From Prostheceraeus crozeri (taxonomy: Eukaryota; Platyhelminthes; Polycladida; Euryleptidae): DNA of 64,000 nt. Positions 33,444 through 46,200 of this stretch are shown here, piece after piece (positions within the stretch are counted from its first letter, which is position 1; each line of letters opens with the position of its first letter). The stretch is from NCBI GenBank assembly GCA_907163375.1, contig CAJQUW010001141.1:62001-126000 (forward strand), in the 5' to 3' direction. Under the pieces are notes generated by a model. It was not told where the DNA came from and did not search any database. It saw only the letters and a list, made by a program, of their open reading frames with translations. Position numbers and translations under genes: made by a program.

Positions 33444-34998
33444 ATCCATAAAAATGTCGATGTCCGGTGACTTTTGTCCATGTCATAGAGAAGTTATGCA
33501 TGTCTCTTCATTGGCGTGTTGCTATCGTTCGCTAACTGAGAAACAACAACACGCACATAGAATGATATGTGGAAGTGACTGTTATTCAAATTGCCTCGAC
33601 CCACTGAGTGATAGACGAACGAAAAGTGCCCCTTCGCTACTTGAAAAATGCACCGCATCGCATGTTTACCCACTGAATCAATTTCTGCCATCGACAAGCT
33701 TGCGTTCTGGTCGTTTCATTCTTCCCTATACTGCCATACTTCACGCCGAAAGTCATCTTTCATTATATACGTGATTTTACATAAATATCGATTTTACTTC
33801 ATATAGCTCCTGCATTTATCGTACACATAAATCCTTGCTTGTATTGATGTGTCTGTACTTGTCTTGTATTGATTTTCAATCATTCAAAATATACGCTTAT
33901 ATTCTTTACTTATACGTATGTGCAAAATAGTATATTCCATCATCTCGCATTTGAAGTGGAAGGTCAATACATCGAAGAGATGGTTATCGCGTATTTTGAT
34001 GCCTTTTTAAATTGCATGATTTTTGGAGTTTGATATATTTTTGAATAGTGAATGGCTGTCAGTAAAAATTGTCTAATTTTCAGAAAATCTAATAAATATT
34101 GCAGAAGGTTAATGTATTAACGAAGCCAAAATAATGTCTGAGGGAATGTGATAAAATATACAAGCAATAGCCACGTAGCCGTCGAAAACGCGTAGGCAGG
34201 ATACATAGCGGAATTTTGTAGAGGAATGCAATGCATTCGGTTGATCACACTCCACGTAATAATGACGGAAGCAACAAGAGGAAAAGTTCTGCTTATCATT
34301 CAAAGAAATGCTCTAGCTATGTATCCATGTATTTATGTATCCTTTTCTTCTCCTGTATCCAAATTTATTTGCGGTTCAGTTATTATATTGTGTGTCAAAT
34401 TCTATGTTAAAAGTATTGATTTATTTTGATGAACTCTTGACTTAAAGTTACCTAAGTTTCTACACAATCTTCCACTAGGGTAGTTGTCTTGACTTTCCTT
34501 TCTTGCGTTTCCTGAGGTTTTCGAATTTTTGAACCGTGTCGCGTTTTAATTTAATTATTGAATGAGGAGCTGATCCTACTGTGTGGACAGAGTTCTCAGT
34601 CGTTCAGTTCATGTGCATTAGCTATTCACGCAATGTCTATCTTTTTTAGATAGGTCACACTTTTACTTTATTGGTAGGCTCATAATTGTTCTTACAATTT
34701 GATCTCAGTTTAATAGCAAAATCTTTATCATCAACATTTCTCCTCGTTCACTCTTATATTTACTTTAATGCGAGGTTCCTAATCTGCATATTGATTTAAG
34801 TATTAAGTTTATAGGCCATTACTGCCTTTAACATTGTTTCAGCTGCTAGTTTGACCGAAATCCTAATCGCCAGACAAAACTAATGTTGGTAGGAGGGTCT
34901 ATTTAGATCCATCGGCCGCTAGCGCCCGCCTATGCGAGGCAGCCCCTTGTCAACAGGCCACAGTCCGGCCTGTTGCCCTTGGGCTCTCAGAGCACATG
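33444..34998. other. Gene-poor stretch with one orphan ORF
   Basis: An ATG-initiated plus-strand frame at 33454-33774 (106 codons, MSMSGDFCPCHRE, Cys- and Ser-rich) has no recognised domain. A GC-rich hairpin CAACAGGCC/GGCCTGTTG lies near 34950-34975. Otherwise nothing is supportable. Confidence 0.4.
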
Positions 34999-35422
34999 CA
35001 TTGTAAACCGTTGACTGACAATATTGACAGACATTTATCCTACAAAATCTATCTTGTCGGTTCTTCTAGGATGATTGCCACTGAACACCTACAATATCTG
35101 ACAAAAAGCGACACAATTAATAGCAATGAATTATAGCTTAAATTTTATCAAAAATGTAGGTAATTAATTAAATTATGTCAAAATAAATCATGGTTCTGCC
35201 ACACAATAATACAGATTGCCCAAAAGTCAAGCAATCGCTAATCGAAAGAATCAATCAATATTCAACAGTTATTGTTTAGTTAATTTGCATACAAAGGATC
35301 TGTTTCGATGTCGGTGGAGAACCAACAAATTCGGCGGATATCGCAGGATATTGGAGGTGACAATCGTCGATTGATTTTGTCAGTAATTTTGTAGGATAAT
35401 TGTCGGTCTACGGTTTACAGTG
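34999..35422. mobile_element. MITE with CACTGTAAACCGT-type ends
   Basis: Left end CATTGTAAACCGTTGAC, right end inverse CACTGTAAACCGTAGAC. Further inside, GACAAT and TATCCTACAAAAT are repeated inverted. It is 424 bp with no coding capacity. Ends beginning CACTG recall CACTA-type elements, but no 2-3-bp duplication is evident. Confidence 0.55.
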
Positions 35423-35804
35423 TAGTCCTAGGATTTTGCCTTTCTCGACAAAGGGTAGCATTAAAAGGTTGTTCGAAGCTACTAGAAACAAGCACCCTCA
35501 CTCATATAGTACTAAGAAAAAGACTTGAGACTGAATAGAACATGGATAAAATGGATGAAAGAGGCTGATAACAGAATAGAAGATTTTCAAATTGAATGGG
35601 ACAGCTCTTAAATAGAAAAAGTTTTGATTAGCATGGAAAAAGGTGTAGAATGGCTGAACAAGCTGCGTCTGCGACTACCGAGATATTACAGTGCTCAAGT
35701 CGTTCAAGTCAGAAGACATCTATTTTGGACTTGTTGCTCTTCTAATACAATTTGCTATACAACACAATTTTTTATAGAAATTACTACACAATTCAATAAA
35801 AGTT

Positions 35805-36105
35805 GATCTTCAATGCTTCCATTTCTGTCTCTTACTCTTCCAAATCTCTGATTTTCAGCTGGACATGTTCATGATTTCAGAAATCGATCGAAATGTATCT
35901 AACACGCTACTCAATTATCTCGTCTCAAAAGTGTTTCAGAACACAATTCTAATACAAGTCGATCTTCAATGTTTCCATTTCTGTCTCTTACTCTTCCAAA
36001 TCTCTACATTTTCAGCTGAAGTTGTTCACGATTTCAGAAATCCATCGAAATGTATCTAACACGCTACTCAATGATCTCGTCTCAAAAGTGTTTCAGAACA
36101 CAATT
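35805..36105. repeat. 156-bp direct tandem duplication
   Basis: GATCTTCAATG starts at 35805 and 35961. The two units remain closely similar through CATCGAAATGTATCTAACAC-type sequence to AACACAATT. Non-coding. Confidence 0.85.
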
Positions 36106-37071
36106 AATCTCCTTAAAACTGTGAGCTTTTTGGGACTTTTCCAGTGCATGTAGCAGTTTCTTTTGCAGATCTGAGCTGTGAGCAACGTATACATTTGAAA
36201 TAATAAAATCATAAAAGCGCTGAGCAACTAATTTCAAACCATTCTGTCTTCCAGCAAGTTGCTAAGTTTCAGGAGCGTTAATCTACTTTTCAAGAAGAGG
36301 CAGTAAGTCACATTCACCTTTTTCCTCACACTTGTCTGTAAGTGATTATTTGTGACTCAATAACTCAAAGTTCACATTTAGCGCCGATCGGGTCAACTAA
36401 AACATTAGGCGAATGTTGGCGAACGCTTGAGCGTGTTCTTGCACAAGAGTCAAGAAGCCACAGAACAGTCATTAAGAAAGAAAGAAGTGTTATTGTTAGT
36501 GCACCTTATTTGATAATTCATTGCAGTTAACATTAGAAATTCGGGGAAAAATGTATCACTAAAACTACGGAGTGAGGTCAAAATGACATCACATTCAGAA
36601 AATGATCATCAACTTGTCGGAATTATATTATTCATCATAAAACAACTTTATTTATCAATGATTTACATAAGTTTATGTATTCAAAACTTTCTAGTACTTC
36701 ATTGAGGATGTAAGCTACATTTATAATATGCAAAAATTATAAGAGTAACAAATAGGCGCACGAAGCAATGACAGAAGCATGAGCGAGAAATCGGCATTAT
36801 TTTCAGCATTGTAGGCAAACAATTGTTTTTTTCAACGTGTTTACCACAGACATAAGAAGCAGAACAAGTACACCACACATGCTTTGAGTTTTGTTTCGGT
36901 ATCCACGCTCAGCATAAAATCGGCGTGCTGTTGAAGGAGCAGGCGGAAGCCGAATTGTTTGAGTGTTGAAGCCTGTCGGCTCCTTACCTAGATCAAGAAT
37001 ATAATTTCGTCAGCTAATAGATGAGTTGTTTGCATATTTAAACAAAATTCAAGCTTTAATAGCGGCCATGT
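36106..37071. other. No supportable feature
   Basis: AT-rich sequence; the short frame at 36342-36530 has no splice or homology support. Confidence 0.5.
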
Positions 37072-37374
37072 CTAGTATGTTGAAAATACAGCAACTGGCC
37101 AGCGCCTCGAAGCAGATTTGGTGGAATACAAACGAGCCATCTGATCTATGCAAACAGCGGCGACCTTTGTTGGGCTATAATGCAATATTATTTCTGGTTT
37201 TCGTTCTTCACTGTCTGATATTTTGACATTGTCATGTAAAGTGCTCAACAAGGCGACAATTGTGGTCTCTTTGGCTTTGTAAGCTGTCAATACACATCCA
37301 GATTCCGCGCGAAGAATTTTAGAGTCATACACATGATTCTTTGTCATGATTTTTTGGACGTCGGGTGCTTCCAT
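37072..37374 (-). pseudogene. piggyBac transposase remnant
   Basis: The minus-strand frame reads VLTAYKAKETTIVALLSTLH, then RKPEIILHYSPTK, CIDQMARLYSTKSASRRW and PVAVFSTY. This is the RNase-H region around the last catalytic Asp pair of piggyBac transposases. The usual GGVD motif has become AAVCID, so one of the two Asp is lost. Only about 100 residues remain and no TTAA-flanked ends were found. It is a different subfamily from the intact 52.4-54.8-kb copy, judging by sequence. Confidence 0.8.
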
Positions 37375-37691
37375 ACATCGGAAGCTAATGCAAATTTATC
37401 AGCAGAAAGTCGAAGTCCGTTCAGGCGCTTACAGGCCCTCCATGTTAATGTTATATTATCTTCTATATCTGTGAATGCAATCTGCCATGATATGAAAAAT
37501 GTCGCATAAAAAATATTTTTTGTCTTCCCCTTCTTGGAAGGAAAGGATAAATTTTCATAGAAGTATTCATATATACTCACATTGGTTTTTGTACAATAGA
37601 ACTTTTCGTTGTTACTGAGTAAGTAGGGTTGTCCGCGCTTATATTTCTCCTGTCATTTTTCTGTGAAAGTCGTTCATATATCTCCAATTCC

Positions 37692-37744
37692 AAATTAGAC
37701 GGCCTTGATTGCCATGATTAATGCCGTCTAATTTGCTGTGTAAT
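37692..37744. repeat. Perfect 12-bp inverted repeat hairpin
   Basis: AAATTAGACGGC at 37692-37703 and its exact inverse at 37733-37744, with a 29-bp loop. Confidence 0.9.
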
Positions 37745-37980
37745 ACCATTGAGGTAGAAGCATTTCACCATCCATCTTCGCATTCCCAGTGAAAATGACA
37801 TTGAGATGATTCCTATGTTTCACAATTTGGATTCGCAGATATCTCAAGCTTGACATGCTTTAATGTCATGAGCTGCATGGGCTATGCAGAAAATGATCAT
37901 AGATTTGAGTCTTTTGCAGATTAAAATCTTGGATTTTTGATGTCATAGATTTTTGATTCAGCAACAATGCATAATGACCT

Positions 37981-38038
37981 CTCAAATGATCAGCCTAAAT
38001 CGTCTGACGCTATACCCGACGGTTTAGGCTGTCATTTG
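37981..38038. repeat. Long hairpin, about 22-bp arms
   Basis: The arm 37981-38003 (TCAAATGATCAGCCTAAATC then GTC) is inverted at 38017-38038 with one mismatch and one 1-bp gap; the loop is 13 bp. No terminator or RNA family recognised. Confidence 0.85.
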
Positions 38039-38539
38039 AAAGGCAATATGTCTTCATTGAAGCACAGCCATTTCTTACTTCATTACATAGATGCAAAGGA
38101 CTATGAATTTCATGGAGTAATGCCATAGATAGGAATTTGAATCAAATTTCAAATTCTATAGCCAGCCTATTGACCTGATAATAATTCGCGATCCATAAAG
38201 TTTCTGACATAGACCTTTCCACAAGATCTGCTGCGGCTGTTAATGTAATACACAGGTAAGCCAACTTGCTCTTAATTTATTTCTTAATACACTGCACTTT
38301 TATGCAATTACTTTGGATGCATTTCGGTCTAATTGAAGTGATATACTTATTCAGAATGCAGATTCATATACTTAGAAATTCACGTATAGAGACAGTTATC
38401 TGTGTATCAGTCCGTGACATAATGAGTACCCGTGCTGCTTTTGATGATTATGTCGTAGGTGGAGGTGAGGCGATACTGTCAGGTCTAGGAGACTTTCTAC
38501 AAAAACGTCCCAAATTTCAGTTCCACATAAGGTTGATAA

Positions 38540-39520
38540 AGATTTGATTCATGTTGCTGAAAAAGAGCTTGATAAGCTTGCGTATCGTTTGCGTTGGAAG
38601 AATGTGTTCAGCGATGGTGTGAGCAGTTCTAATGAAACATAAATATCCCTTTTAATAAAATTAAAGTGTTGATTCCACCTAAAATGGAAGATAGTGAAGA
38701 ACGCAGCCTTCAACTTATTCGAGCTGAACTTTAAGATATAATAGAAAAACAAAAACAATTAAATAAAAGCATGGAACGTCAGATTAATTTTTCACGCCAA
38801 TTCTTGAAACAAATTAATCTCGATGTAATTCCTAATGACAAAACTAACCGTCTTCGTGTTATTAAGAAGGATGTTTAAACTAAGAGTACGGCAGAAATCC
38901 AGAGAGATACTAACACTTACAAACCAATCAATAAGTCTAACATGGCAAGTTTAGAAAAACAGGACAATGTCATTACAAAATACGAAGTGAAGATACACTC
39001 TGGCATCTCACTTCGCAGGTACAGTTTCGTTCCGAACTATGTAAGCATAATTATGCTGAAAATAGCATTAAGAATGCAAAAAAGCGATGCAGTAGAGAAA
39101 CAGAGTCCAATAAAACACTGGAAAAACTTGACAGTAAATTGATAAATAACCGCTTTCCAAATATTCATAACAGGAAATAGAAAAGTAAAAGAAATAGACA
39201 AAGTTCGACTAGCCACACTTATCTGAAATTGAAGTTCATTAATGATCGCACTGATCGTGTTACACACAAATTGATAAATAATTATAATTTGCCTGTTCTG
39301 TTAACTTGATCATTTCCCCAAATGATAAATATATTGTATAAATACATTAAAAAAAAACTAAAAATAAAACGGAAATGTACAAGTAATGTATGATTTGTGA
39401 TATGTTGCCGGATAAATACAAATGCATGGATCGCTATGTGGTGTATAGATTCACTTGCAATTATTGTTAGGAACTGAATTGCTCGCATATCGTTGGGTGA
39501 CTAGATTTTTTCATCACAAA
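38540..39520 (+). mobile_element. Penelope-like element 4, RT core missing
   Basis: Plus strand. KELDKLAYRLRWKNVFSDG matches the N-terminal EKQLDRIKYNLRWNEKL of PLE 5. LIPPKMEDSEE and DKTNRLRVI follow. Then VKIHSGISLRRYSF appears, which in PLE 5 lies after the RT. The final part LPDKYKCMDRYVVYRFTCNYC is the Cys-rich start of the GIY-YIG domain, which then decays. RT motifs including the YxDD box are absent between about 38870 and 38970. The copy is a fossil with several frame breaks, of the same family as PLE 5 and in opposite orientation 1.1 kb away. Confidence 0.75.
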
Positions 39521-40582
39521 ATGATATATGCAGAATAACATTATGACCTGAAATTATAGAAGTACAGAAGACTTTAACCTCTGACTAGATTATCCTTTTA
39601 CTTACCTTTGAACAGCAAATTTGTTCTCACGAGGTCAATTCGTGGCGGATGATTATTAATCTAGAACTCATTTCAACGGTATTGGCTTGTTCTAGCGTTA
39701 CAAAATAAATATCAAGAATAGTGTAAAACCGGCAATTTTCTCCTGTTTCTGCCTCGATAGAAGTCACCAATGTCCGACTATGTGAAGTTTATTATCGTGG
39801 AAGGTATTCACGAGTGGAAGTACATGTATTCACTTGAAGATTTACTGTATGATAATAGTAACTGCTTGAGTTCATTGACTCTGTAGTCCGTATATATGGC
39901 AAAAGAAGAAACATCTCCCAGTTCGCAATATAATGTCATTATTTCAAATCATGATTTTCATTGAAATACTGAAGGAATTTCTTCAGAGACTAATGCTGTT
40001 TATACCTCCTTTCAAATATCGCAGGAATTGGCAAAAATGTTTGATTGGGTTGAATTTCTGGAAATTGTTTAATGTTGTGACTTAAAAAGTGAATAGTGAT
40101 TTCGGAGAAGTCTTAAAACTCTTAGATGAAAAAAAAATTTTTTTGAAAGAATTCTTAGTTGCTGAGGAATCTTCATGCTATTGATTAGACGACCATCTTG
40201 ACAAGTCTCTACAACTTGCAAGCGGTTCCGCGTCTCAAAATGAGGTTTTGTATCCAATTGTGAAGAATTGTAGGTAGCGGAGGACTTCAGACTAAATCAC
40301 AGGTCAGTAAGCTGTGTAATTTCAGGACAACTCTTGAGTCTTGGGTCATTAATCGGAATCAGTGATGTACACAATCACAATGTTTGCGTCAAAGGGTTCA
40401 AGTTTTTACGGAAGTTGTGTTCCTGAGGTCCTATAAGATATTTGATCAATTTTTAAAATGCCAAAATTTTACAAATGATTCCTGTGTTTACATGCTTTTT
40501 ATGCAAAACTAGAGATCTTAACATGTAGAGTCTATGAAACTTTCCCGTTCTTCTAAACCTTAAAGCATTTGATTCAAAAGGA

Positions 40583-40595
40583 AATTAACTTGATT
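40583..40595. repeat. 13-bp target-site duplication of PLE 5 (left)
   Basis: AATTAACTTGATT, repeated exactly at 43285-43297. Confidence 0.85.
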
Positions 40596-40596
40596 C

Positions 40597-40790
40597 AGGG
40601 ACATTGTGAAAACAATTTTTGAGTTTCTCTCCTTCTTTTATAATGACCGAAATAAAATAAAATATTTTACAATCCTCGTTCGCAAACGGCCGGCGCTTCG
40701 TGCCACGGACACTTCAAAGGGCCAAGACTAAAATTGGCAGTATGACACAGCGTGTTAAATACATGGCAATGAAGTGGAGTTCTTGAATGC
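40597..40790 (+). repeat. Inverted terminal arm of PLE 5 (left)
   Basis: 194 bp, inverse of 43058-43253. It contains CACGGACACTTC and CGTTCGCAAACGGCCGG, both found inverted in the right arm. Confidence 0.9.
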
Positions 40791-41037
40791 TGTTAAAACT
40801 GTGGGAGCTCATATTTCCGGTTAATAGGAGGTCGAAGTGTCTTTATGAGACGAGCTTCAGTCAACCTGCAATCGATCGCACTTTTACTTCTGTCAATAAT
40901 ATCAAGATCAAAATTAGACATGTTAATGTCACAGATATCGTGATTCTTCAAACCATGTTCACAAAGTGCATTTCTTTTATTCTTATTATCTAAATCACGC
41001 CTGTGTTCATAGAAATAAACTGTTTATCTGAAGTTGA

Positions 41038-41237
41038 CTAGAATGGAAATTGACTCAAGGTCGCGGCACATCCGGGGGAACTAAGTTGGGGCATGAATGA
41101 CCAATAAAGAGCTTAGATTTACACATGTGACTGATTCTAGCCCAATGATTAAGACGTTGACAAGTGTATCTAAGTGAAAATGCGTGCGATTTATGTGCCA
41201 CTATTGTGTATTACATGAAGATTAACTTCCATTCTAG
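41038..41237. mobile_element. 200-bp insertion with 11-bp inverted ends inside PLE 5
   Basis: CTAGAATGGAA at 41038-41048 and its inverse at 41227-41237 bound sequence that interrupts the GIY-YIG domain. The two flanks outside it (around 41000-41025 and 41240-41275) resemble each other, both encoding EHR-type sequence. The PLE segment is therefore partly duplicated around the insertion. Confidence 0.6.
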
Positions 41238-43057
41238 AGGTTTTATTGTTGTCAATTTCTATGCCTGTGTTCGTTGTACCTTTTATAAAACGGACGGTTA
41301 GTCTGACCGATGTAAAAATCGCTGCGTAAATTACATTTAAATCTATAGACTAGGAAACGGTTCGAGCAAGCGAAATTATTCGGAAGTAACGCACAGAGGC
41401 GACAGTCACTATGCTTATTATTTTCTTGTTTATTTTTAACAACTGATTGAAGAGTAGGAGCAGGTTTACTAATGAGTTTGATCGGTAGATCACACTGTTT
41501 TATCAATTTATTTAGTTTGCGATTACACGTATCACTTATAAAATTTATCTTACAGGGAACAAAGTCATTGTTACTTATTTTAGTTTTATTACTCGATTTA
41601 GTGGCTATCTCAGGATTAGTAAAGACGTTCTTTTTGAATCTATGATTCAGTTTTGAGAGAGCTTCGTCTTTTTTGCTTTGATCGGAGCATTTCCTGGCGA
41701 CATCATTTTGACTATTTTTAATATAGTTGGTTTTGACATGGTGAGGCAACCAGCTGTCTTTATTTAGAGATATGCCGGAGTGCATGTTTTTTACGTACCA
41801 TTTATATTCGATGCTATTATTGCTTATCCCAATGCCAACATCTAAACAGCCTCGTTAGGGACTTCTATCGTAAATTTTATGTCTGGTGACACCGAGTTGA
41901 ATACGCTCGTTTTAAATGGGCCCGTGATTATGTCGTCTATGTATCTACCGTAATATTGGGGAATTATGCTGAAATCATTTTTTGGAATTTCAAGAGCCTT
42001 TTGTTCTAGGTAGTACATATAGATTATGGCGAATGGTGGCGAGAATCGAGCGCCCATCGGGCAACCTTTCATTTGACGGTAGGTTACGTTATTGAATTTT
42101 ATGTGATAATTATAAGAGATGAATTTCAGACAGTTATGTACGTCATCATAAGTAAGGGAAAAAGTGTCGATTTTGTCCCAGTGTTCTTTTAGGAAGTTTG
42201 ACACAATTTGAATGCCGAGATTTATTTGAATGCTAGGATACAAATTAATAACGTCCAAAGAGATGAACGTGCTACAGCTATCTGCTATGTTCAATTGTTT
42301 TAAATTTTCAATTAAGAACATGGAATTCTTTATTTTAGTATGGATGAACTCCACCAATTGAGTCAATATTTTAGTGACTATCCAATCGATTTTTTCCGTT
42401 GGGGTACCAATGCTCGATGCAATGGGTCTCAGTGGATACTCGCCATCGTCAGTCTTATTTTTGTGATCTTTTATTTTAACATAGAACGAAGCTGCATGGC
42501 TTCCAGAAGCTAACAGGCGTTCAAATTCAGATTTTTTTAATACGCTGTGACAGGTTTTACGAATGATAGCATTCGCCTGGTTTTCAATTTTAGTTATGCT
42601 AGTAGGTTCTACTTCGCAGTGGCTATTTTTATCTTTTAATATGTTTTCAGTACGTTGTATTAAAGATGCAGAAATGGTGATTACGAACCTATTAGTTTTA
42701 TCTGGAGCACAGGCTTCAATGGAGTTATCGGTCAGAAAACGCTTAGTATTACGAACCATCGCAGTTTCTTTTATATAACGCTTATCTTTTTTTAGAAATT
42801 TGGATTCTTCGCTAATTCTTTCCATGGCCTTATCTCTAAAAAACTGAAATTTGTTTTCTTTTTCCGCATTCATTTTCGGCGGAAGAACCACGGTATTTTT
42901 AGAGAACGAGATGGTTAACTGGTTTTCGGCTGTGCTATCTTTAAGTTTCTCATTCCAACGGAGATTATATTTTATTCTATCTAATTGTTTTTCCACGTTT
43001 ATGAAAAACTGCTTATTTAGTATGTATATATTAGTTGGCTCTTAGTTAGCTCTTGAA

Positions 43058-43253
43058 GCATTCAAGAACTCCACTTCATTGACAAGTATTTAACAGGCTG
43101 TGTCATGCTGCCAATTTTAGTCTTGGCCCTTAGAAGTGTCCGTGGCACGAAGCACCGGCCGTTTGCGAACGAGGATTGCAAAATATTTTATTTTATTTCG
43201 GTCATTATAAAAGAAGGAGAGAAACTCAAAAATTGTTTTCACAATGTCTCTGA
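43058..43253 (-). repeat. Inverted terminal arm of PLE 5 (right)
   Basis: 196 bp, inverse of 40597-40790. About 30 bp of unmatched sequence separates it from the target duplication at 43285-43297. Confidence 0.9.
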
Positions 43254-43297
43254 AAAACACCCTCCTGTTCCTGACCATCAATTGAATTAACTTGATT

Positions 43298-46200
43298 GTC
43301 TACGAAATGTCATGAGCAGTTGTGTATCATGATTCTAGTCTTCATACAAAAATTTAGTAATTTCAACACCTTTTTCCATCGAGCTTCATTCATCTGTTTG
43401 CAACGGATTGTATTCAAGGGTATATAAAAATCCAAGTAAGATGGAAATAACTCCGCACAGCTTGGTCGATAGTTCTTACCTGACAAGTAAAGTCAGACTG
43501 GCATCCGGTGTCCAGCGCCTTCAAACGGTCGACGGCAACAGACGGGATGCAACTGTGTGAAATATTTATTCGGAGAAGTGAGTTGGGTTATGTCAAGAAG
43601 TGGGATGACGGTTTCCATGATTATTGAATTGTGAAGAGAAATTGTAGGAGTTCGTGTCCACTTTGGCCTGTCATTGTTGTGTTTCGAGTGTTACGCAGCT
43701 TGCGAAGGAGACCGACCTGAATATTGCGATGCCGCCTATCCCATGCCTATCTCGCAAATGGTTATAATTAGCACTGATGTTACTTTTATTATCAATGACC
43801 TTCTTATGCTCTTAACTAGTTAAAAACTAGGCACCAAGTTTTCATTCGTAGCGCAAAGAATTTTTAGTTCAATTAATATCAGGTATTTTATCATCGATTC
43901 TGTTAATCCACTCAAAAATCACACCGTTAATAAGATTATGTGGAGAGCCATCAACATCTCGTAAAGAGCATACGGATGGATATACAATGAAACAATTTAT
44001 ACCGGTGCATTAAGCAGTTATGAGCATGAATACACAGTAAGAAACATAACTGTACTCAAATTGACAAAAAAATCTAGGCGTTGAAATAGTCTGACTGCAG
44101 TAATCGACCGGCTCTCCTCAAGTTTTTGATATATTCAAGTGTCATAGACAATAACTGGACAAATAATCATTCAAGTTTTCATGCTATCAATCCATTGTAT
44201 TCTGAAGTATTCCTATAAAGTCTTTTTAACTGTTTTCGTTGATTGTATTTTGGCAACAGATATTTGATTATCCCATAAATCATACCACTTTGATTCTTTT
44301 AGTACATTGTAATCTCCATATCCAAATATATTTGAATTATTTATTTCATATTTTGACAGCTTGTTCATGCAGTATACTCATTGCGCTATAGTGCGCTCCT
44401 CTTTGCAAAATATTCTTGTCCATAAATTATAAATGACTTGTAGTATTGAATTCTAAATTCATCCCAATAATTAGCAGTTTTCTTCACTGATATGGTAATG
44501 GTTCTTATATAAATTAAATTGAGCTTTATTCAGATTGTTTAGAAACAATGTCGCAGATATATTTCATTTTTGACAAAACCAATATCCCAAATGTGGTATT
44601 TCCTATATTTCTTCCAACATGTGCGAGTTCTCTCAATTTCTTCTCTGTTGAATATGAAGCTTTTTTACCATTGTTAGTCAGATATTCAATATATCCAATA
44701 TTTCGTTTTTTTACTTCAAATTATGTACTACCATTTCTACGTCTAGCATTAAGTACTTTGGTAACTTCAGTAACTTCTCATAGAAACAGTAAAATATCTC
44801 ACTTTCGGTAATCCAGACAAATTCATTTCTAATGAAATCGAAACAACCGTCACATTTGCACTGTACGTAATGCTGGAGTGCTTCTATTTATTTATGGTTG
44901 CTAAATAATGGCTACCTTTTGAATATTACCTACAAAGTTCAAAATACGGAAGTCAGTCATAAAAGTGAGCTTTGATGAACCAGAACGCGTACAATGACAT
45001 CACACAGTGCAGCATGATACACAGAGGTAGAAATAATATAGAGATGTCCTCAGACGTGAACAATTTAGGCACGAGAATTCCTTAGCAGTCGTAGACATTC
45101 CGGTTCCCTCTAAAAGGTCTCGTCAGTACGCCTTGGAATGAACCAGCTGAAGGACTGAATAACAAGCTGTCAAGTTGTTCAAGGCTTAGGACATCTTTTT
45201 GTTCTATGCGCACGCGAACTGCCATTCTGAGATCTTCAAGATAGAAACATCAAACGATTTAATAAGATTTAAGAAGCAAATACAGCACGTGAAAGACAAA
45301 TGAGTTGTTACATTAATCAAAGACGTGTGGGTAAAGAATGAATGCATTGACAAATAGATTATGAGGGATTACAAATAGCGTTCCGGACCTGTCGTCCAGC
45401 TTCAGCGGCTCCAGCTCCGATCCAAGACACAGCAGAATATAGTCGGGCCGCCGACACGAAACCGAAAATGAGACTGTCACAGAATGATGTGCCCCCACTG
45501 AATACTGTGAAACTGCACATCTGTAGAGGTCTACCCGCGTACCTCTTCCTGTCAGCTAATATCACAGAAAGTGCATGTAAATCCAATGGGAAGCGGACTG
45601 AGCTTTTTGTTGAAATGACCTGTTTTCTGTGAATAAGTAAGAAGTACTACTGCAAGTGTAAAACCATCTCTACGTCAGACAGCTCATGCGTCTTTGGTTA
45701 AGAAGCCAAACACATTTATATTGATCAAACCGTTTTGGTAGCGCTTAGTTAGAGGCAAGTACAAGTATTCCATTCTTCCAGAGTGAATCATAGTCAATTA
45801 AAAAGAGGTATTTTAGTCAGAAACATTAACAACAGTGAAAGGGTTTTCAAAAACTTCAATCCACATCCACTTGGATTTACATGTCTATTTTTTATCCTGT
45901 CTGATAAGAACAGGAACCGGGTAGAGCTCGGCAGACGCGCAGATTCGTAACAGCCATGAATAGGGTGCACTGTATTCTCCGAAATGCAATTTTCAGCTTC
46001 GTCCCCGGCAGAAGCTCAAGCTGCCGGTCGTAAGAGATGGTCGTAACCGCCTAGTTGTCATGTCTCAAATATTCATCAACCAAGTGGAACAATAGGATGT
46101 TTTCAATTTGATCCAAAATTCGTTTTATATCAAAAGTACTTCTTCATCAGCATTTTAATACTTCTTCTAACTCCTATATTGAAAAGGAGGCACTTATAAA

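Larger units (their letters stand above)
40596..43284 (-). mobile_element. Penelope-like element 5 with inverted terminal arms and 13-bp target duplication
   Basis: A near-complete PLE. RT frame 42996-41842 (the frame stays open upstream to about 43040): LDRIKYNLRWNEK, PPKMNAEKE, the RT blocks PLRPIASSIGTPTEK, FISLDVINLYPSI, GCPMGARFSPPFA and the catalytic GRYIDDI. The second frame, 41785-41252, gives the linker and the CRLCALLP / YRFKC / FYIGQTNRPFYKR start of GIY-YIG. The distal half of that domain (EARLIKTLRPPINRKYELPQF) is at about 41030-40793, after a 200-bp insertion. The arms 40597-40790 and 43058-43253 are about 95 percent identical in inverted orientation. Penelope elements are known to carry LTR-like repeats in direct or inverted order. 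The element is broken, with few frame breaks. Confidence 0.88.

Noticed and set aside
33454-33774. 106-codon frame right after the Chapaev-type element as a disrupted host gene
   Set aside because: The left flank of the insertion shows no matching coding sequence and no domain is recognisable.
34905-34990. GC-rich hairpin region as a tRNA or snRNA
   Set aside because: No A/B boxes or cloverleaf; only a 9-bp stem is visible.
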